Part shown: piece by piece, positions 17,457 to 26,795 of the stretch
Layout of the letters: every line of letters starts with the position of its first letter
How positions within the stretch are numbered: the first letter of the stretch is position 1
The notes under the pieces: model-generated
The model's input: the letters and a program-made list of their open reading frames with translations, nothing else
Told to the model about the DNA's origin: nothing
Databases searched by the model: none
From: Ruminococcaceae bacterium UBA5406
Lineage (GTDB): Bacteria > Bacillota > Clostridia > Oscillospirales > Acutalibacteraceae
Direction of reading: 5' to 3'
Assembly: GCA_002407675.1 (NCBI GenBank)
Contig: DHNW01000024.1
Location: forward strand, 109,457-173,456
Length of the DNA: 64,000 nucleotides
Translations under genes and position numbers: made by a program

Positions 17457-17900
17457 TTATATTTCGCCCCGTTCAATTGCGGCGATCTCGTCAATGCGGC
17501 GCTGGTGGCGGCCCCCGTCAAAAGGAGTATCCAGAAACAGCTTTGTAAATTCGACTGCCTGCTTTTCGTCAATTACCCTGCCGCCGAGGCAGAGGACATT
17601 GGCGTTGTTGTGACGGCGGGTAATTTCGGCGCAGTAGGCATTGCTGCAGACCGCCGCACGGATACCCCGGACCTTGTTGGCTGCCATGCTCATCCCAATG
17701 CCCGTCCCGCAGCACAGAATTGCTTTCTCTGCATGGCCTTCTGAGACAAAGCGGGCCACTTTGGCAGCAATCGGCGCGTAATCGACTGACGTTTCATCAA
17801 ACGTTCCAAAATCCCGGTATTCAATTTTGCAGGAATCAAGATACTTTTTGATTGCTTCCTTCAGGCGGTATCCCCCGTGATCGGTTCCAAGTGCTATCAT
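17457..17900 (-). CDS. rpiB: Ribose-5-phosphate isomerase B
   Basis: A 147-residue RpiB/LacAB-family sugar isomerase interconverting ribose-5-phosphate and ribulose-5-phosphate. Motifs include the N-terminal GTDHGGYRLK, the active-site CCGTGIGMSMAANK with its Cys, and RRHNNANVLCLGGR. Length is standard. Its ATG overlaps the tsaB stop (ATGA). The enzyme supplies ribose phosphate for PRPP, which the downstream upp product consumes. Confidence 0.96.
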   Translation of the reverse strand: MIALGTDHGGYRLKEAIKKYLDSCKIEYRDFGTFDETSVDYAPIAAKVARFVSEGHAEKAILCCGTGIGMSMAANKVRGIRAAVCSNAYCAEITRRHNNANVLCLGGRVIDEKQAVEFTKLFLDTPFDGGRHQRRIDEIAAIERGEI

Positions 17901-18607
17901 TTTCTGCTTTCCCCCATTTTCTTTTTAAGAGCACGCTCCGCCTGGGCGGGGCGCAGATAAACCGGCCTGAGGCCGCCGGGCGAAACGGCCTTCCCCTCCC
18001 GGAACGCTTCTTCAGCTGCTTTGGCTACGCCGCTTGCCCGCTGATACAGAAGCGTCTCCGGCGGAAGGACCGCCCCGAGCGGCTCAAACCATGGACTATT
18101 ATAGCATAATCCGGCCCCGTCACCAACCAGAAATAAAGGTCCCGCATACTTTTTACACTCTTCGGCCAGCGCCTGGACGGAAACTGCGCGGTCTGGAACC
18201 AGCCGTTCGGCGGTTTTTCCGTCCACCCGGAAAACCGCGTTGTACACCTGCCCGCAGCGCGCATCCATCACGGCGCAGACCGTGCCGGACAGGTGCGCGA
18301 GGTTTTCCGCCATAGCGCGGAGGGTTGAAACGCCTATGCACGGCGTATTTTTGGGCATGGCGAGCCCTTTCACGCTGGCAATGCCGATCCGGATTCCGGT
18401 GAAGGAACCCGGCCCGGTGGAAACCGCAAATAAATCGACGCTGCCGATATCCGTCCGGGTATTTTTCAGCAGACCGCCGATCATGGGCATCAGCGTCTGG
18501 CTGTGCGTCAAGCCGACGTTGCAGTAAAACTCCCCGAGGATCTTCCCCTCCTGGGTCAGCGCAGCGGAAGCGGCCGCCGCCGAAGAATCAACCGCCAGAA
18601 TTTTCAT
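17897..18607 (-). CDS. tsaB: tRNA t6A biosynthesis protein TsaB
   Basis: A 236-residue ASKHA-fold protein of the TsaB/YeaZ family, partner of TsaD and TsaE in threonylcarbamoylation of A37 in ANN-decoding tRNAs. The N-terminal MKILAVDSSAAAASAAL, the LTHSQTLMPMI segment and STGPGSFTGIRIGIASVKGLA are diagnostic. It overlaps both tsaE upstream and rpiB downstream by four bases, so translation is coupled. No tsaD is visible in the window. Confidence 0.95.
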   Translation of the reverse strand: MKILAVDSSAAAASAALTQEGKILGEFYCNVGLTHSQTLMPMIGGLLKNTRTDIGSVDLFAVSTGPGSFTGIRIGIASVKGLAMPKNTPCIGVSTLRAMAENLAHLSGTVCAVMDARCGQVYNAVFRVDGKTAERLVPDRAVSVQALAEECKKYAGPLFLVGDGAGLCYNSPWFEPLGAVLPPETLLYQRASGVAKAAEEAFREGKAVSPGGLRPVYLRPAQAERALKKKMGESRK

Positions 18608-19029
18608 GGATCCATCCCCTCAACTGTTATGATACGCTCGTTATCCGACTTTCCGCGCTGAAAACAGATCCGCACGGCAGATTCCGGGAGGGCATTCTCA
18701 ATATTCTCGCTCCACTCGACAACCAGCACGCCGCCGGTTCCCAAATAATCGAAGAAGCCCGTTGAATAGAGGTCGTCCCAGCTTTCGACGCGGTACATAT
18801 CGAAATGATACAGGGCCAGCCGCCCATGGTATTCATGAACCAGGGCAAAAGTCGGGCTGGAAACGCCCTGCGGGATCCCGAGACCGCGGGCGATCCCCCG
18901 CGTCAGCGCCGTTTTTCCCGCGCCCATGCCGCCGAAAAGGGCAAGCACCTCGCCGCCCTTCAGGCCGGCCCCGATTTTTTCGCCCAGCGCTTCGGTCTCT
19001 TCGGGGGAAACAGTTGTAAATTTCTGCAT
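18604..19029 (-). CDS. tsaE: tRNA t6A biosynthesis ATPase TsaE
   Basis: A 141-residue P-loop ATPase that drives the TsaBDE cycle. The Walker A motif GGMGAGKT (33-40), switch-like SPTFALVHEY and the ADP-contacting HFDMYRVE are visible, as is the conserved VEWSENI. Its stop overlaps the tsaB start (ATGA). It begins 15 bases after fhs and probably shares its transcript. Confidence 0.95.
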   Translation of the reverse strand: MQKFTTVSPEETEALGEKIGAGLKGGEVLALFGGMGAGKTALTRGIARGLGIPQGVSSPTFALVHEYHGRLALYHFDMYRVESWDDLYSTGFFDYLGTGGVLVVEWSENIENALPESAVRICFQRGKSDNERIITVEGMDP

Positions 19030-19044
19030 AATGTCACACCGCTC

Positions 19045-20712
19045 TTAAAAAAGTCCCGTAATTTTTCCGTTTTCGTCCACGTCGATCTTCTCGGCGGCGG
19101 GATGCTTCGGAAGACCCGGCATGGTCAGGATATTACCCGCATAGGCCACCACAAACCCGGCCCCGTTGTTCAGCCTGAGACTGCGGATGGTGATGCGGAA
19201 ACCTTTCGGCCGGCCGAGGAGTTTCGGGTTGTCAGAAAGGGAATACTGGGTCTTGGCGATACAGACAGGCAGGCTTCCTCCGCCGAGCGATTCGATCTCC
19301 CGCAGCGATTTTTGGGCCGCGGCGGTGTAATCCACGCCGTCCGCCCCATAAATTTCGCGGCAGACCGTTTCGATTTTCTCCGGGATAGAGGCATTGTCCG
19401 GGTACAGCACATGAAAAGAGGAAGGCTGTTCTGCGAGGGCGCAGACTTTCTGGGCCAGATCCGTGCCGCCCTTTCCTCCCTGTGTGAAAACATCGCAGAG
19501 CGAAAATTCCGCGCCGTTCCGGCGGCAGTAATCTCCAATATAATCCAGCTCCGCCTGTGAATCATTCTCAAACCGATTGACAGCCACCACGACCGGAAGG
19601 CCAAATTTTTTGAGGTTGGAAATATGGGCGCCGAGATTGGCAATTCCTTTCCGGAGTGCCGGAAGATTTTCTTCGGCCGTTTCGTTTTTGGGCACGCCGC
19701 CGTTGTACTTCAGCGCGCGGGCCGTCGCAACCAGCACCGCCGCGTTCGGCTTCAGCCCGGTCAGGCGGCATTTGATGTTGAGAAATTTTTCTGCGCCGAG
19801 GTCGGAGCCGAAACCGGCCTCCGTGATGCAGTAATCCCCCAGTTTGAGCGCATAGCGGGTGGCGCGGACGGAGTTGCACCCGTGCGCGATATTGGCGAAC
19901 GGCCCGCCGTGGATAATGGCCGGCGTGCCTTCGAGCGTCTGAACTAAGTTCGGCTTGACGGCATCTTTCAGAAGGGCGGCCATGGCGCCTTCCGCTTTGA
20001 GGTCGTGCGCATAGACAGGCCTGCCGTCATAGGTGTACGCTACCAGGATTTTTCCCATCCGCTGTTTGAGGTCGGCCAAATTTTCCGCAAGGCAGAAAGC
20101 GGCCATCACTTCCGTAGCCACCGAAATGCAGAAAGAATCCTGCCGCGGCACGCCGTTTGCCTTGCCGCCGAGACCGGAGACAAGGCTGCGGAGCTGACGG
20201 TCGTTCATATCCATGCAGCGCGGCAGGAGAATCCGGCGCGGATCAATCCCGAGTTCGTTCCCCTGCTGGATGTGGTTGTCGAGCAAGGCGCAGAGAAGGT
20301 TGTTGGCAGAAGTGATGGCGTGAAAGTCGCCGGTAAAATGGAGGTTGATATCCTCCATCGGCACCACCTGCGCATACCCGCCGCCGGCCGCCCCGCCCTT
20401 GATGCCGAACACCGGGCCGAGCGACGGCTCCCGCAGGGCCAGAACGGCTTTTTTGCCGATCCGCGCCATGGCTTCGGCTAAACCGATGGAAATGGTTGTC
20501 TTGCCCTCGCCCGCAGGGGTCGGGTTGATGGCCGTTACCAGGATCAGTCTGCCATCCTTCTTTTCGGCAAGACGCCGGTACAGCGCGTCATCCAGTTTGG
20601 CCTTGTACTTCCCGTAGGGTTCCAGCTCCTCTTCACGGATCCCGGTCTCCGAAGCGACCTGCGTGATGGGTTTCAGCTTTGCCCTCTGTGCAATTTCAAT
20701 ATCTGAAAGCAT
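19045..20712 (-). CDS. fhs: Formate--tetrahydrofolate ligase
   Basis: A 555-residue ATP-dependent enzyme making 10-formyl-THF from formate, feeding one-carbon metabolism, purine synthesis or an acetogenic methyl branch. The P-loop TPAGEGKTT (65-73), REPSLGPVFGIKGGAAGGGYAQ (in two parts), GGPFANIAHGCNS and the C-terminal TMPGLPKHPAAEKIDV are characteristic. The start at 20712 gives the usual family length, although the upstream GGGA is weak; a longer frame to 20808 has no support. A TATAAT element lies at 20749-20754 on the minus strand. Confidence 0.96.
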   Translation of the reverse strand: MLSDIEIAQRAKLKPITQVASETGIREEELEPYGKYKAKLDDALYRRLAEKKDGRLILVTAINPTPAGEGKTTISIGLAEAMARIGKKAVLALREPSLGPVFGIKGGAAGGGYAQVVPMEDINLHFTGDFHAITSANNLLCALLDNHIQQGNELGIDPRRILLPRCMDMNDRQLRSLVSGLGGKANGVPRQDSFCISVATEVMAAFCLAENLADLKQRMGKILVAYTYDGRPVYAHDLKAEGAMAALLKDAVKPNLVQTLEGTPAIIHGGPFANIAHGCNSVRATRYALKLGDYCITEAGFGSDLGAEKFLNIKCRLTGLKPNAAVLVATARALKYNGGVPKNETAEENLPALRKGIANLGAHISNLKKFGLPVVVAVNRFENDSQAELDYIGDYCRRNGAEFSLCDVFTQGGKGGTDLAQKVCALAEQPSSFHVLYPDNASIPEKIETVCREIYGADGVDYTAAAQKSLREIESLGGGSLPVCIAKTQYSLSDNPKLLGRPKGFRITIRSLRLNNGAGFVVAYAGNILTMPGLPKHPAAEKIDVDENGKITGLF

Positions 20713-20792
20713 TCCCGTTTTTCCAGCCTTTCCAAACAAATTACAAAAATTATACCACATTTTCGATAAAATAGGAAATACCGAAGGACGCC

Positions 20793-20821
20793 TTGCAAGT
20801 TCGGTCATTCCATTCTATAAT
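20793..20821 (+). promoter_or_regulatory. Promoter of rodA
   Basis: TTGCAA and TATAAT are spaced by 17 bases, ending 33 bases before the rodA start. It is divergent from the fhs promoter region. Confidence 0.7.
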
Positions 20822-20854
20822 AAGTCGGTATAAAGCGAATTCAGAGGTGAAGTC

Positions 20855-22033
20855 ATGCGGGGATTCAAGTCAATCGCCGATTATTTCAGGCGGACAAACA
20901 AATTATACTGGCTCCTGATGGCGGCGATCTCCGCCTACAGCCTTTTGCTGCTGAAAACGATCCCGGCGGCGGATAACGGAAAGAGCTATTTTTCTACCAT
21001 GCTGATCGCGGCCGTAATTGGATATCTGGGAGCTGTTGCCCTCACGCTGATCGACTACCACGATATTGCCAGTTTATGGTATATTGTTGCGGGTTTCTGC
21101 CTGTTCCTGATGGTCTATACGCTGAAATTCGGCAAGGCGGTCACAAACAGCGGCGGTGTAAACGCCAGGGCATGGATTTACGTCGGCAGCCAAAGTTTTC
21201 AGCCGAGTGAACTGGTTAAAATTGGATTCATGGTAACATTTGCTAAGCATCTGTCAATCTTAAAAGAACGCGGCCTGCTGAAATCTCCGCTTCACGTCCT
21301 TCTGCTTGCCGTTCACGCCTTGATCCCCATAGCTCTTGTGCATCTTCAGGGGGACGACGGCGCGGGAATCATCTTTTTCTGCATGTTCCTCGCCATGGCG
21401 TTCGGCGCCGGAATTCAGTGGAGGTATTTTGCGGGCCTGTTTGCCGCCATCTGCGTTGCCGTGCCGGTTGCGTGGAAATATGTTTTGGCGGATTACCAGA
21501 AACAGCGGATTCTGGTGACGTACCATCTGGATGAAGACTCCGAAGCCGCCCTGACCTATGCCTGGCAGCAGATCCAGGGGCGTACGTCCATCGGAAGCGG
21601 CGGCATGTGGGGGCGCGGCCTGTTCCAGAGCCCGCGGGTGAACAGCCGGATTGTCCCTGTGCAGCAGAGCGACCTCATCTTTTCTGCCGCGGGCGAACAG
21701 CTCGGCTTTATTGGGTGCTGCATGATTATCCTCCTGCTCCTGCTCCTTTTGTGGCGCACACTGCGCATCGCGCGTAAATCCAACGACCTGCTGGGAAGCG
21801 CCATCTGCCTGGGATTTTTCGGAATGATCGCAGCGCAGACAATTTTTAACCTTGGCATGTGCCTCGACCTGCTTCCCGTCATGGGCGTAACGCTCCCGTT
21901 TTTCAGCTACGGCGGTTCGTCCGCCGTCTGCCTGTACTTCGGATTTGGGCTTGTACAAAGCGTGGCCATGCATCACGATACGCCGGATCGGCTCACACTG
22001 CAGCACGTGGGGAAACCCGGCCTTGCGCCCTGA
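20855..22033 (+). CDS. rodA: Peptidoglycan glycosyltransferase, RodA/FtsW/SpoVE family
   Basis: A 392-residue SEDS-family membrane protein with about ten helices that polymerises lipid II with a partner class B PBP. Conserved features are the FQPSELVKIG segment before TM4, the LQGDDGAGIIFF region containing the catalytic-type Asp, the extracellular loop with GRTSIGSGGMWGRG, the DLIFSAAGEQLGFIG motif and the C-terminal LPFFSYGGSSAV. RodA is preferred over FtsW because the gene stands alone, away from division genes, but SpoVE or another paralogue cannot be excluded. GAGGTGA precedes the ATG. Confidence 0.9.
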   Translation: MRGFKSIADYFRRTNKLYWLLMAAISAYSLLLLKTIPAADNGKSYFSTMLIAAVIGYLGAVALTLIDYHDIASLWYIVAGFCLFLMVYTLKFGKAVTNSGGVNARAWIYVGSQSFQPSELVKIGFMVTFAKHLSILKERGLLKSPLHVLLLAVHALIPIALVHLQGDDGAGIIFFCMFLAMAFGAGIQWRYFAGLFAAICVAVPVAWKYVLADYQKQRILVTYHLDEDSEAALTYAWQQIQGRTSIGSGGMWGRGLFQSPRVNSRIVPVQQSDLIFSAAGEQLGFIGCCMIILLLLLLLWRTLRIARKSNDLLGSAICLGFFGMIAAQTIFNLGMCLDLLPVMGVTLPFFSYGGSSAVCLYFGFGLVQSVAMHHDTPDRLTLQHVGKPGLAP

Positions 22034-22050
22034 CGTTCACTGCGGGAAGA

Positions 22051-22263
22051 TCAGGAACCGGATGGAGCGCTTTCCTGCACGGCAAGCGTGCCCGTTTCGT
22101 CATCCACAGTAATCCGGCTGCCCGCCTGCGCGCCCTGCGGAAGTTCTGAAATGGGAATGGCAAAAAGCCTGTTCCCATTTTTATTTTTGCTTTTTTCAGG
22201 TTTCTCGGTGTCTTCACAGATGGCATAGCCGTTTTCCATCCGGTTGATTTTTAAAGTTTTCAT
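22051..22263 (-). CDS. DUF3006-like small protein
   Basis: A 70-residue protein starting MKTLKINRMENGYAICED, with later IPISELPQGAQAGSRITVDD. The pattern of a short all-beta protein with an ENGYAICE start and a proline-rich middle fits DUF3006, which is often found next to ComEC-like MBL hydrolases. It lies 34 bases after the MBL gene at 22297-23256, which supports that assignment. AGGGAGGATCC precedes the ATG. Function unknown. Confidence 0.8.
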   Translation of the reverse strand: MKTLKINRMENGYAICEDTEKPEKSKNKNGNRLFAIPISELPQGAQAGSRITVDDETGTLAVQESAPSGS

Positions 22264-22296
22264 AGAGGATCCTCCCTGTCTTTTTTTGGAATTCCG

Positions 22297-23256
22297 TTAC
22301 TTTTCAGTTTTGACCGACAGGGACTTCCCGTCGGTTAAAAAAATCAGCGTTCCGCTGACATCCGTCCGGTAAACGGTAACGCCGGACCGGTAAAGCCGCC
22401 GCAGCACGGAAAATTTGGGCAGGCTGCTGGAATCTTCCCCGACGGAAACCGCCGCAAAACGGGGCCGGACCGCGTCCAGGAATTTCTGCGCGGTGGAAGT
22501 GCTGCTGCCGTGGTGGCCGACTTTCAGAACGTCGGCGGACAGGCTCCGGCCGGAATCCAGCAGGCTCTGCTCCTCCTCTTTTTCAGCGTCGCCCATCAGC
22601 AAAAAGCGGATTTTCCCGTAAGAAAGTTTCAGAACGATTGAATTGTTGTTGGTGCTGTTCCCCGGGACGGCAGGGCCGAGGACTTGAATGCGCAGGCCGC
22701 CGAGGGAAAATTTTTGACCGGCGGAAGGATGCTCTGCCGCGAGGCCTTTCTGCTTCAGAATTTTTTGGACGCTTTGGTATTCCTCGGTGGAAGGAATCAG
22801 CTTTTGGGGAATACCCGGGGCAAAATAGCGCTTGACGGGGAATTCCTGGAGAATTTGCGCCAGCCCGCCGATATGGTCGCTGTCGGGGTGGGTATTGACA
22901 ACCAGCTCCAGTTCCTTCACCCCGCGCCGTTTGAGGTAGGCGGCCACACTGGCCCCGCGGTCGGCGGTTCCGCCGTCCACCAGCATATTTCTGCCGCCGC
23001 ACTCCACCAGAATGCTGTCGGCCTTGCCGACATCCAGCACATGGACGGAACACGGCACAGAATCGGCGCCGGCGGAAAAATCCCGGAGGCCGAAGAAAGT
23101 GAAAACACGGTTCCAGACAGTGCCGGCGGGAAAGACAGCGGCGGCGGCAACCGCCGCCAAAACAGCAAGCAGGACAGCCAGCCGGATTTTGAAGCGGCGG
23201 CCTTTCCGCTTCCCGGCCGGGTCAGGAATCTTTTTCTTCATGGCCGGCGGCTTCAT
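22297..23256 (-). CDS. Membrane-anchored ComEC-like MBL hydrolase
   Basis: A 319-residue protein. A basic N-terminus and one hydrophobic segment (about 25-44) would anchor or export it, followed by an MBL domain with HVLDVGKADSILVE, HPDSDHIGG (metal-binding, 123-131), a GDAEKEEE Asp and VGHHGSS. It resembles the C-terminal hydrolase domain of ComEC without the channel part, a form thought to act on nucleic acids or phosphodiesters outside the cell; the substrate is not known. The start overlaps the 3' end of ftsK; ATG at 23241 is an alternative. No good ribosome site is visible, so coupling to ftsK translation is likely. Confidence 0.85.
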   Translation of the reverse strand: MKPPAMKKKIPDPAGKRKGRRFKIRLAVLLAVLAAVAAAAVFPAGTVWNRVFTFFGLRDFSAGADSVPCSVHVLDVGKADSILVECGGRNMLVDGGTADRGASVAAYLKRRGVKELELVVNTHPDSDHIGGLAQILQEFPVKRYFAPGIPQKLIPSTEEYQSVQKILKQKGLAAEHPSAGQKFSLGGLRIQVLGPAVPGNSTNNNSIVLKLSYGKIRFLLMGDAEKEEEQSLLDSGRSLSADVLKVGHHGSSTSTAQKFLDAVRPRFAAVSVGEDSSSLPKFSVLRRLYRSGVTVYRTDVSGTLIFLTDGKSLSVKTEK

Positions 23257-25747
23257 CGGATTGGCGCATATTCATTTCCAGCCACTGCTGGTACGTAATG
23301 AGCACCTGCCGCGGCTTAGAGCCTTCGTGCGGCCCCACAATGCCCATTTGCTCCATCTGATCCACCAGCCTGCCCGCCCGGGCATAACCGAGGCGCAGCC
23401 GCCTTTGCAGCAAAGAGGTGGAGGCCTGTCCGCAGTCTACAACGCATTTGACGGCTTCCGGCAGCATGGGATCGGTGTCGTCACCCGGCACACTGGCACC
23501 TGAGCTCTTTTTGTTCTCTTCCGCGGCGTTCTTATCAATCTCTTCGGCAATTGCTTTGCTGTAATCGGCTTCCTGCGATTTTTTGACGAAACCGACAACC
23601 GACTCGATCTCGCTGTCGCTGACAAAACAGCCCTGAATCCGCTTGGGTTTTTGAGATCCGACAGGAGAAAACAGCATGTCGCCGCGGCCGAGCAGTTTTT
23701 CGGCGCCGCCCATATCCAAAATGGTGCGGGAATCCACCTGAGAAGACACAGCAAAAGCGATCCGGCTGGGGATATTTGCCTTGATGATGCCGGTGATGAC
23801 ATCCACGGAAGGGCGCTGCGTGGCAATAACCAAATGCATTCCGGCAGCGCGCGCCATCTGAGCCAGACGGCAGATGGAATCCTCCACATCGTTCGGCGCC
23901 ACCATCATCAGGTCGGCCAGCTCGTCAATAATGATGACGATTTGAGGCATCCGCTCCATAGGCTGCCCGTTTTCGTCCTTAAAATCACGGGAAGCGGCAA
24001 GCGCGTTGTACGCCTTCAGGTCGCGCACGCTGTTGGCCGCGAAGGTCTTGTAGCGCTTGAGCATCTCTGTTACGGCCCAGCTCAGTGCACCGGCGGCCTT
24101 GCGCGGATCCGTCACAACGGGGACCAGAAGCTGGGGGATGCCGTTGTAAATTCCCAGCTCCACGACTTTCGGGTCGATCATCAAAAGCCGGACTTCATCC
24201 GGGGTGGATTTATACAGAAGGCTGATGATCATGGAATTGATGCAGACGGATTTGCCGGATCCTGTGGCGCCCGCAATCAGCAGATGCGGCATTTTGTCGA
24301 GATCCGCGACGGCGACTTCTCCGGCGATATCACGGCCCAGCGCTACGGTCAGACGGCTTTTTGCCGCGGCAAAGCTGTTGCTCTCCACCAGCTCGCGCAT
24401 CCGCACAACGGTATTCTTTTTGTTAGGGACTTCGATCCCCACGGCAGCCTTGCCCGGAATCGGGGCTTCTATGCGGATTCCGGCGGTTGCAAGGTTCATG
24501 GAAAGGTCGTCGGACAGGTTGGTGATCTTGCTGATTTTAACGCCCGCCGCAGGCTGGAGCTCATAGCGGGTGACAGCCGGGCCGCGGCTGTACCCCACAA
24601 ACGAAGTCCGCACGCCGAAGCTGTTGAGGGTATCAACCAGCCTGCGGCCATTCGTCTGGACTTCGCTGATGACGTCCTGCTCCCCCGGGCCTTTCGTGGT
24701 TGCCAGCATGGAAACCGGCGGGAAATGATAACTCCCGTCTCCCGGAGGCGATTCAGGCGGAAGAACTGGAAGCGGAACTTTTTTCTGTTCCCTTGGGGGA
24801 ACCGGTTCCGCCGGGGCCGGCACATCCGGCACCGGATCGGCTTTGGGAAGATCATCAGCCGGTTTGGGGGGATTTTCCGCCTTCGGCGCGTCTTTTGCAG
24901 GCTCGGACGGCTCGCCGCCGATATTGAACACTTTTTCAAGCCGGTTCAGCTTCTCGCTTTTTTTCGGCTTTGCCTTCTTTTTCCCCGGCGAACACACGGG
25001 ATGCATGGGAAGGCTGTCCCCGTCCAGCGGAACATCAATCTCCGCTTCCTCCCGGTTTTGCTCGATCCGGCGCTCGCGGGCAAGGCCAATATTGGAGGCC
25101 ACCACATTCGCCGGTTTGGTAAGGGCGCGGAAAAGCTGGATAAGGCCTGTCCCCGTCAGAATCATAACGGCTGCAAAAAGAGCAAGCACCAGCACAATCC
25201 GGCCGCCGAGCAGCCCCAGCCCCGCCACCACGGGAATCCCGAGCAAACCGCCGAAAAACCCGGATCCGGCATGGCCGACGCCTTCCGTATAAAGCGTCTT
25301 CAGCCTGCTGAAATAAAATGCCGCCGGGCTGAGCTTTGAATCTGCCGGAGCGGCGGAAGGAACGGAAAACGCGTATACAGCCGCGCAGAACAGGAGAATC
25401 ACCGCAACCATCAGCGCCATTTTTCCCCGGGCACGGCTTGTCTGCTTTTCCAGCGCGCCGCTGATTGATATGTAAAACAGGAGAATGGGCCATAAAATAG
25501 CGCAGTGGCCAAACAGCCCGAGAAGGACGCTGTGAAACCAAAGCCAGACATGGTCGCCCGGAATCAGGATCAGGCACGTCATCAGCGCAGCTGCAGAAAA
25601 CAGGAGCACCGCGTTGCGCTGGACACGCTGCTTTTCGGCCAGAACATCCCGCGCCGGCTGGGAAGCCGACGGAGCCCGGACGTGCTTTGGGGCGGGCCGT
25701 TTCCGGCGGCTTGCCGTATTTTTTTTAGGTGGACTTTTCCTAGCCAA
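23222..25747 (-). CDS. ftsK: DNA translocase FtsK/SpoIIIE
   Basis: An 841-residue DNA motor. The N-terminus has four to five membrane helices (about 45-190), then a proline- and charge-rich linker (about 225-340), then the translocase core with Walker A GATGSGKS, Walker B IVIIIDELADLM, the TQRPSVDVITG motif and a C-terminal winged-helix gamma domain (LLQRRLRLGYARAGRLVDQME). The start is a TTG at 25747 with AGGGTGA just upstream; the open frame continues much further but only as a shadow of uppP. A spore-former would use such a protein to pump the chromosome into the forespore. It lies 17 bases after uppP. Confidence 0.93.
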   Translation of the reverse strand: MARKSPPKKNTASRRKRPAPKHVRAPSASQPARDVLAEKQRVQRNAVLLFSAAALMTCLILIPGDHVWLWFHSVLLGLFGHCAILWPILLFYISISGALEKQTSRARGKMALMVAVILLFCAAVYAFSVPSAAPADSKLSPAAFYFSRLKTLYTEGVGHAGSGFFGGLLGIPVVAGLGLLGGRIVLVLALFAAVMILTGTGLIQLFRALTKPANVVASNIGLARERRIEQNREEAEIDVPLDGDSLPMHPVCSPGKKKAKPKKSEKLNRLEKVFNIGGEPSEPAKDAPKAENPPKPADDLPKADPVPDVPAPAEPVPPREQKKVPLPVLPPESPPGDGSYHFPPVSMLATTKGPGEQDVISEVQTNGRRLVDTLNSFGVRTSFVGYSRGPAVTRYELQPAAGVKISKITNLSDDLSMNLATAGIRIEAPIPGKAAVGIEVPNKKNTVVRMRELVESNSFAAAKSRLTVALGRDIAGEVAVADLDKMPHLLIAGATGSGKSVCINSMIISLLYKSTPDEVRLLMIDPKVVELGIYNGIPQLLVPVVTDPRKAAGALSWAVTEMLKRYKTFAANSVRDLKAYNALAASRDFKDENGQPMERMPQIVIIIDELADLMMVAPNDVEDSICRLAQMARAAGMHLVIATQRPSVDVITGIIKANIPSRIAFAVSSQVDSRTILDMGGAEKLLGRGDMLFSPVGSQKPKRIQGCFVSDSEIESVVGFVKKSQEADYSKAIAEEIDKNAAEENKKSSGASVPGDDTDPMLPEAVKCVVDCGQASTSLLQRRLRLGYARAGRLVDQMEQMGIVGPHEGSKPRQVLITYQQWLEMNMRQSDEAAGHEEKDS

Positions 25748-25764
25748 CCGAATCACCCTGCTTT

Positions 25765-26715
25765 TCAGAAATTGAGCCTGGCACCGGTTACCGCGTTGAC
25801 TCCGGTGTGATGCTCCAGAATCCCCAGAACCAGAACCACGGACCCGAGGATCAGCGTATAAACAACAAACACGCCCAGATGGCTGGCGGCGCACAGCCTG
25901 CGCACCAGCCGGATTGCCAGAAAACCGACCACAGCGGCAGCGGCCATGCCCGCAAGCATTGCCGCCAGATCGGGCCCGGCAGGCCGAACCTGAACCTCCC
26001 CGGCTTCCATAACGGCGGCAGCCACAATGGGTGGAATTCCGACAACAAACGAATAATCCAGAGCCGCCCTGCGGCTGATCCCGCGCATCAGGCCGGCCGA
26101 AAGGGTTGAACCGGAACGGGAAAGGCCCGGAAACACCGCCGCTGCACACTGAAACAGGCCGACGGTCAGCGCATCGCCCGCCGTATATTCTTTTCTGCCC
26201 GGATTGGGCCGCCCGCCCGGCCGGACGCCGCGCTTTTCCGTCCGGCGGGACGCGCGGATGCCCAGAGCAAGAAGAATCCCGGTGGCAATCAGCGAACTGC
26301 CTTCCACCACAATGTCGCTGTCCCCCGCCCAGCGGGAAGCAAAATCTTTCAGGGCCATCCCCGTGCCGGGCACGGGCAGGAACAGCAGAAACAGCGGAAC
26401 CATGCCCAGAATCAGCATGAACAGCAGGCGGCGGCACGGATTTACACCCTTCCAGCAGAACCGGCCGGTGCAAAGGTCACGCACCACAAAAACCGCTTCG
26501 CGGATCAGGCGCCCCACCAAACGGTAATAAACGGCAAGAACCGCCGCAAGAGTGCCAAGGTGAAGCATCACGTCAAAATACAGTGCATTTTCTCCGCCCC
26601 CCGGCTGCATCCCCAGAAAATGCTGGCTCAGCGAGAGGTGGCCGCTGCTGGAAACAGGCAGAAATTCCGTCGCGCCCTGAAGGATGCCTTCCAGAACAGC
26701 CTGCAGAAACGACAT
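25765..26715 (-). CDS. uppP: Undecaprenyl-diphosphate phosphatase
   Basis: A 316-residue polytopic membrane enzyme (UppP/BacA) recycling undecaprenyl pyrophosphate to the monophosphate carrier used for peptidoglycan. The signature GATEFLPVSSSGHL near the N-terminus and the second motif FPGLSRSGSTL carry the catalytic Glu, Ser and Arg residues. Length is a little above the usual 270, with a basic insertion (RASRRTEKRGVRPGG) in a loop. The start at 26715 begins the family-typical MSFLQAVLEGILQG. High UppP levels give bacitracin tolerance, relevant to the Bce-type locus nearby. Confidence 0.95.
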   Translation of the reverse strand: MSFLQAVLEGILQGATEFLPVSSSGHLSLSQHFLGMQPGGGENALYFDVMLHLGTLAAVLAVYYRLVGRLIREAVFVVRDLCTGRFCWKGVNPCRRLLFMLILGMVPLFLLFLPVPGTGMALKDFASRWAGDSDIVVEGSSLIATGILLALGIRASRRTEKRGVRPGGRPNPGRKEYTAGDALTVGLFQCAAAVFPGLSRSGSTLSAGLMRGISRRAALDYSFVVGIPPIVAAAVMEAGEVQVRPAGPDLAAMLAGMAAAAVVGFLAIRLVRRLCAASHLGVFVVYTLILGSVVLVLGILEHHTGVNAVTGARLNF

Positions 26716-26795
26716 GGGACAGCCCTTCTTCAAATATGTATTGACGGCCCTCGGCGGAGCCGCCGGATTCAAACGGGAATCCCTCCCAGCTGTTT

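Noticed and set aside
25748..26473. N-terminal extension of ftsK
   Set aside because: It reads through uppP in another frame and is Arg/Ser/Gly-rich; the TTG at 25747 with a good ribosome site gives the normal FtsK length.
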